In this document: piece by piece, positions 60,829 to 64,000 of the stretch
Position numbering within the stretch: position 1 is the stretch's first letter
Layout of the letters: the number at the start of each line of letters is the position of its first letter
NCBI GenBank assembly: GCA_019914945.1
Contig: CM034113.1
Coordinates: forward strand, 8,846,850 to 8,910,849
Origin: Typha latifolia
Lineage: Eukaryota; Streptophyta; Magnoliopsida; Poales; Typhaceae
Direction of reading: 5' to 3'
Length of the DNA stretch: 64,000 nucleotides
The notes under the pieces: model-generated
What the model saw: only the letters and a program-made list of their open reading frames with translations
The model's database searches: none
Told to the model about the DNA's origin: nothing
Translations under genes and position numbers: made by a program

Positions 60829-63278
60829 AAGAGGAAGTCTAAACATTGATTAGAGATAGTACGCGTGCGTTCTTTGTCTTTCACCTGTTGAGACTCCCAG
60901 GATCACGTAAGTCTTCCGCAGAGATCCAAAAAGGAAATGAATTGGACTTTTCCTTGGAAAAGTTTATAGTTTCATTACATACGGAAGTTTGATTTTATTA
61001 TTGTCAGATTATTATAATATTAGTATTTATCATTCCACCCCTCTTCCAGCCCTTTTCGTATATTATTTTAAAAATATCTTTAGATAAACTTATATATAAT
61101 ATTAAAATATCTAAAATACCCACAGCGATATTGTCTACTTAGGCAGAGGTTTTATGGTTATTATGTATATTAATTAATTTAATTCATCTATACTTTTATA
61201 TAATGAAGATAATTTTATTAAAATCTAAATTGTTTCCCATTTATACATGGGACTCTTGAATTTTCTCTTTGTAAAAGGTGGACCGGCCATTTTTTTTTCC
61301 TCATACTTTGTTCTCTTTCTTCTTTCTAAAATAAAAATAAAATAATTCATAGATGGTATAATTGTCACGCTTATATATAATTTTTTTGATTAAATAAATT
61401 TGAAAAAAATATTTAATATAGTGAAGAGGATTAATGTGTCATAAAAAAAAAGAAGTTTCATGTGAAAATGAGCAAATATAATTATTATTTTCGGTCATTT
61501 AAATAGTGGACTAATATAAATGTATTTGAGGCAATAAAAGAAAAACTCAGGGTTCGAATGCCAAAAGTATTTATATCATAGATTCATAAGTGTCTGTAAT
61601 AATAGAAGCAAAAGTAGGGTATTTTTCTAATAAAATTCTCTAGTTTTTTTTTTTAAATCTCTTTTATTGTGGAATTTAAAATTGAGTCCTCATCTTGTCT
61701 TATAATTTTCTCTACGAAAACCATATGCTTTTTATTTCCACCTTTGGGGAAGAAAAAAAAAACCATCTAGATGACGCATAAAAACGATTAAATCCAGGTA
61801 CTGCTATGCAAAAGTACATCTGAATCAATCACCTGTACTATAAAACTTTGAACATGTTGGTGATGGAGATTGCAGAATAGGACCAAAGCACTGAAATCGA
61901 CCTGAGTGCAAATTTGTACGCGTAGCTTCAAAATTAAAAAAGAAAAACAAGATCATAAATTTCCATACATGGATTCAGATGGAAAGACCAAGGATGGTTG
62001 ACCCCTGAATGCAACTCCCCAGCTCTGACCAATTCCACCCCTACAAAGCCTTCCACAGTTGGAAAGTAGACCAATTAGAAGAAAGATTATTATCTTGATG
62101 CCAGCCATGAGAGAACCTAACACTTCCAGTCCACCAAGCAAGAAACTCTCATTGAAAAGTAATAAGGAGGGATTAATTTAACTTGTTATTGTTCCCATAT
62201 ATTAGACAAAGAGAATCAAAGAAGAGATCCATCCATGGTGTATATAATGTTTGGGTCAATTTGTTCACAAGTCTAGTTCTAATTAAAATAGACATGCATT
62301 TGATGATGAAGAATAGAATTTGTCATTCAAATTTCCTCTACATTGGCCAATTCAATTCGTAGGTAATTCAGACCCAGATGAATACGTAAATACTTGGAAT
62401 GAATCTGTTCTTGAATTACGACAAAAAAAATTTGTACCAAATACTCGAGAAGAACCGATAATCTGATGATCACAAAACTAGTATAAACTATACTTGAGAA
62501 AGGAAGATTAAAAGTTTTGAGGAATTTAACTTCGAGGAAGGAAATCATACAGAAGCCAAACACCATATAAATCATATCTGCAAACTCAACTTATTCTAAG
62601 AATAAACTAAAAGCATGAAATACTTGCAGTTGCAAATCCTCACATACGACAAGCATAAATACTTATAAAGTGTGCATACCCAAATTTACTTTCCTGAAAG
62701 GTATATATACATATAATTCAAGAAGAGATGTCCCAAACTGATCATTATTTGCTCAATTATGCAAAGATAGTAGTGAAACACTGTGAATTCTACGACAAAT
62801 ATCAAATGCTACACCAGGCGTTAAACTTCAAATGTCCTTATGATAATGTTGAGCTGTATTTAGTCATAAGATAAAATCCTACTCGTCATAACTATATGTC
62901 ACATTTTTGTTTCCATGCACCAACACAAAACTTGACAAAGTTTCCATTAAATGCCAGATCTGTGATCATCATACTCGCTGCGTAAGCATACAGGACATAC
63001 TTCTCTAACTGGAGGCAACAAAGTAACTACTGCATCTAAAAATACCAAAAGAAGCATCTGATAGAATTCTATCATTAAGTAAAGGTATGCAAAATATAGT
63101 CACAAGTTTGGGAATGCATGATGCATACTGATTGCGTCCTGATGAGTTCCTGACCAATCAAATATTAGCCAAAGTATAAAATGTATCAAACCGGTGGCAC
63201 TTGTATGGAAATAACATAACATGTCGATAAGAGCTAGGCTGTTTCTAACAGAGGCTAGACAATATGAATTGCTGAATA

Positions 63279-63342
63279 CACAATAGGCATCACATCTCAT
63301 AAGGCATATACACAATAGGCATCACATCACATCACATCTCAT
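63279..63342. repeat. Short tandem repeat of CACAATAGGCATCACATC
   Basis: The 18-base motif occurs twice about 30 bp apart, and the second copy is extended by extra CACAT units. Confidence 0.75.
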
Positions 63343-64000
63343 AGGTTTATCATTAGTACTCCCATGAAGATTTGTGATTCTAATTTCGCGAGAGTCGTTC
63401 TCTAAACTCTTAAGTTGCAACAATAACAGAGATATTAAGATATTTGCAGTTCTATATAGGCCTCCTAGTTAAGATCATATACCTAATCGTCAAGATGGCA
63501 ACTCATTTTACCCCTGAAATAATATAAGTTTCAAGTGATATTGCATATTTTTGCTCTTCAATAACTGATGATATGCAATAATTGGACAACCAAGTGGTTG
63601 GACCAAATAACACCTAATAAGAATAGTGACCTATATGTCATTGTTGTCGAGAAATTCTATAGCTAAAAAAAAAGCTAGCTCTGGCCAATTTTCAGACCCA
63701 CAGAAGCATCCAAACAAGCAGGAGTACTTGCCAATCACTCATCCAAGCATTACATCAGAGAAACAAATATAGATTTTATCTCTGTGAAAGATTAAAAGTT
63801 AATGCAAAGTAAATAACTAGAATGCAATAAGATATGAGAAACACCAATTTTGCTGAGAACTGTTCATAGCTCATAGAAATCGAGAGAAGTTCCACCAACA
63901 TCTCATGATCAAGATAAAAAAGTGAAATTGTTATAACAACTGAAATTTCTCAAGAACAAAAATGAGAAAAGTAGAATGGAATAGTAAGTTCAACAATTTT

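Larger units (their letters stand above)
59850..64000. other. AT-rich region with no recognised gene
   Basis: The NAC promoter lies at the left, with an (AT)n run at about 60014-60030. It also holds a foldback element at 60515-60828, an (AT)n run at 60607-60627, and a short GCATCACATC-type tandem repeat at about 63279-63342. Beyond 61.8 kb the base composition is less extreme and could be introns or UTR of a minus-strand gene lying past the window, but no exon could be supported. Confidence 0.5.

Noticed and set aside
61550..61566. GGGTTCGAATGCC, resembling a tRNA T-arm
   Set aside because: The flanking AT-rich sequence cannot form the remaining cloverleaf.
62327..62575. Minus-strand frame that looked briefly like a plastid-derived insert
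   Set aside because: I could not match it to any plastid gene and it has no neighbours of plastid type.

Overview
This is a stretch of plant nuclear DNA. The genes have spliced exons with GT-AG introns, and their products belong to plant families: PsaO, a DYW-type PPR protein, NAC, plant bZIP and B3 factors, a TBL protein and a CAT transporter. Intergenic DNA is very AT-rich, while several genes (SDR, CAT, F-box, first bZIP exon) are strongly GC-rich. This mix, and long CT/GA microsatellites at gene starts, suggest a commelinid-type monocot (bromeliad, palm or ginger-like). That placement is inference; the species cannot be read from the window.

Layout. 0.7-7.2 kb (-): a small conserved membrane protein gene whose coding intron holds a complete 4.5-kb hAT transposon with a decayed transposase. 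7.7-10.95 kb (+): a TLDc-domain gene in eight exons. 12.4-13.4 kb (+): a short-chain dehydrogenase copy with a frameshift. 14.0-14.7 kb (-): photosystem I subunit O. 16.2-17.05 kb (+): a B3 transcription factor with an RLFGV repression motif. 20.4-22.2 kb (-): an intronless DYW PPR editing-type protein. 24.7-27.5 kb (-): a cationic amino acid transporter. 27.6-33.7 kb: a long AT-rich gap with a G-box cluster and a foldback element. 33.7-35.2 kb (+): a TBL/DUF231 protein. 36.6-37.5 kb (+): an F-box protein. 38.2-40.6 kb (-): an SDS22-like LRR protein. 41.5-45.4 kb (-): decapping factor DCP1. 46.25-52.2 kb (-): an OTU deubiquitinase (OTLD1-like). 55.0-56.4 kb: a short hAT-like element carrying a broken piece of a pyruvate dehydrogenase E1-alpha gene. 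57.0-58.5 kb (+): an atypical bZIP factor. 58.8-59.85 kb (-): a small NAC factor. 59.85-64 kb: AT-rich DNA with an inverted-repeat element and no recognisable gene.

The genes are not an operon and show no common pathway; this is an ordinary mixed plant gene neighbourhood. Exon models were built by hand from reading frame, splice sites and phase, and every multi-exon model closes in frame. The most interesting parts are the two hAT-type elements, which share a terminal motif. One sits in a host intron with a perfect 8-bp target duplication, and the other has captured host gene sequence. Next come the unusual bZIP gene (N-x7-I basic region, GC-AG intron, tiny retainable intron) and the G-box cluster.
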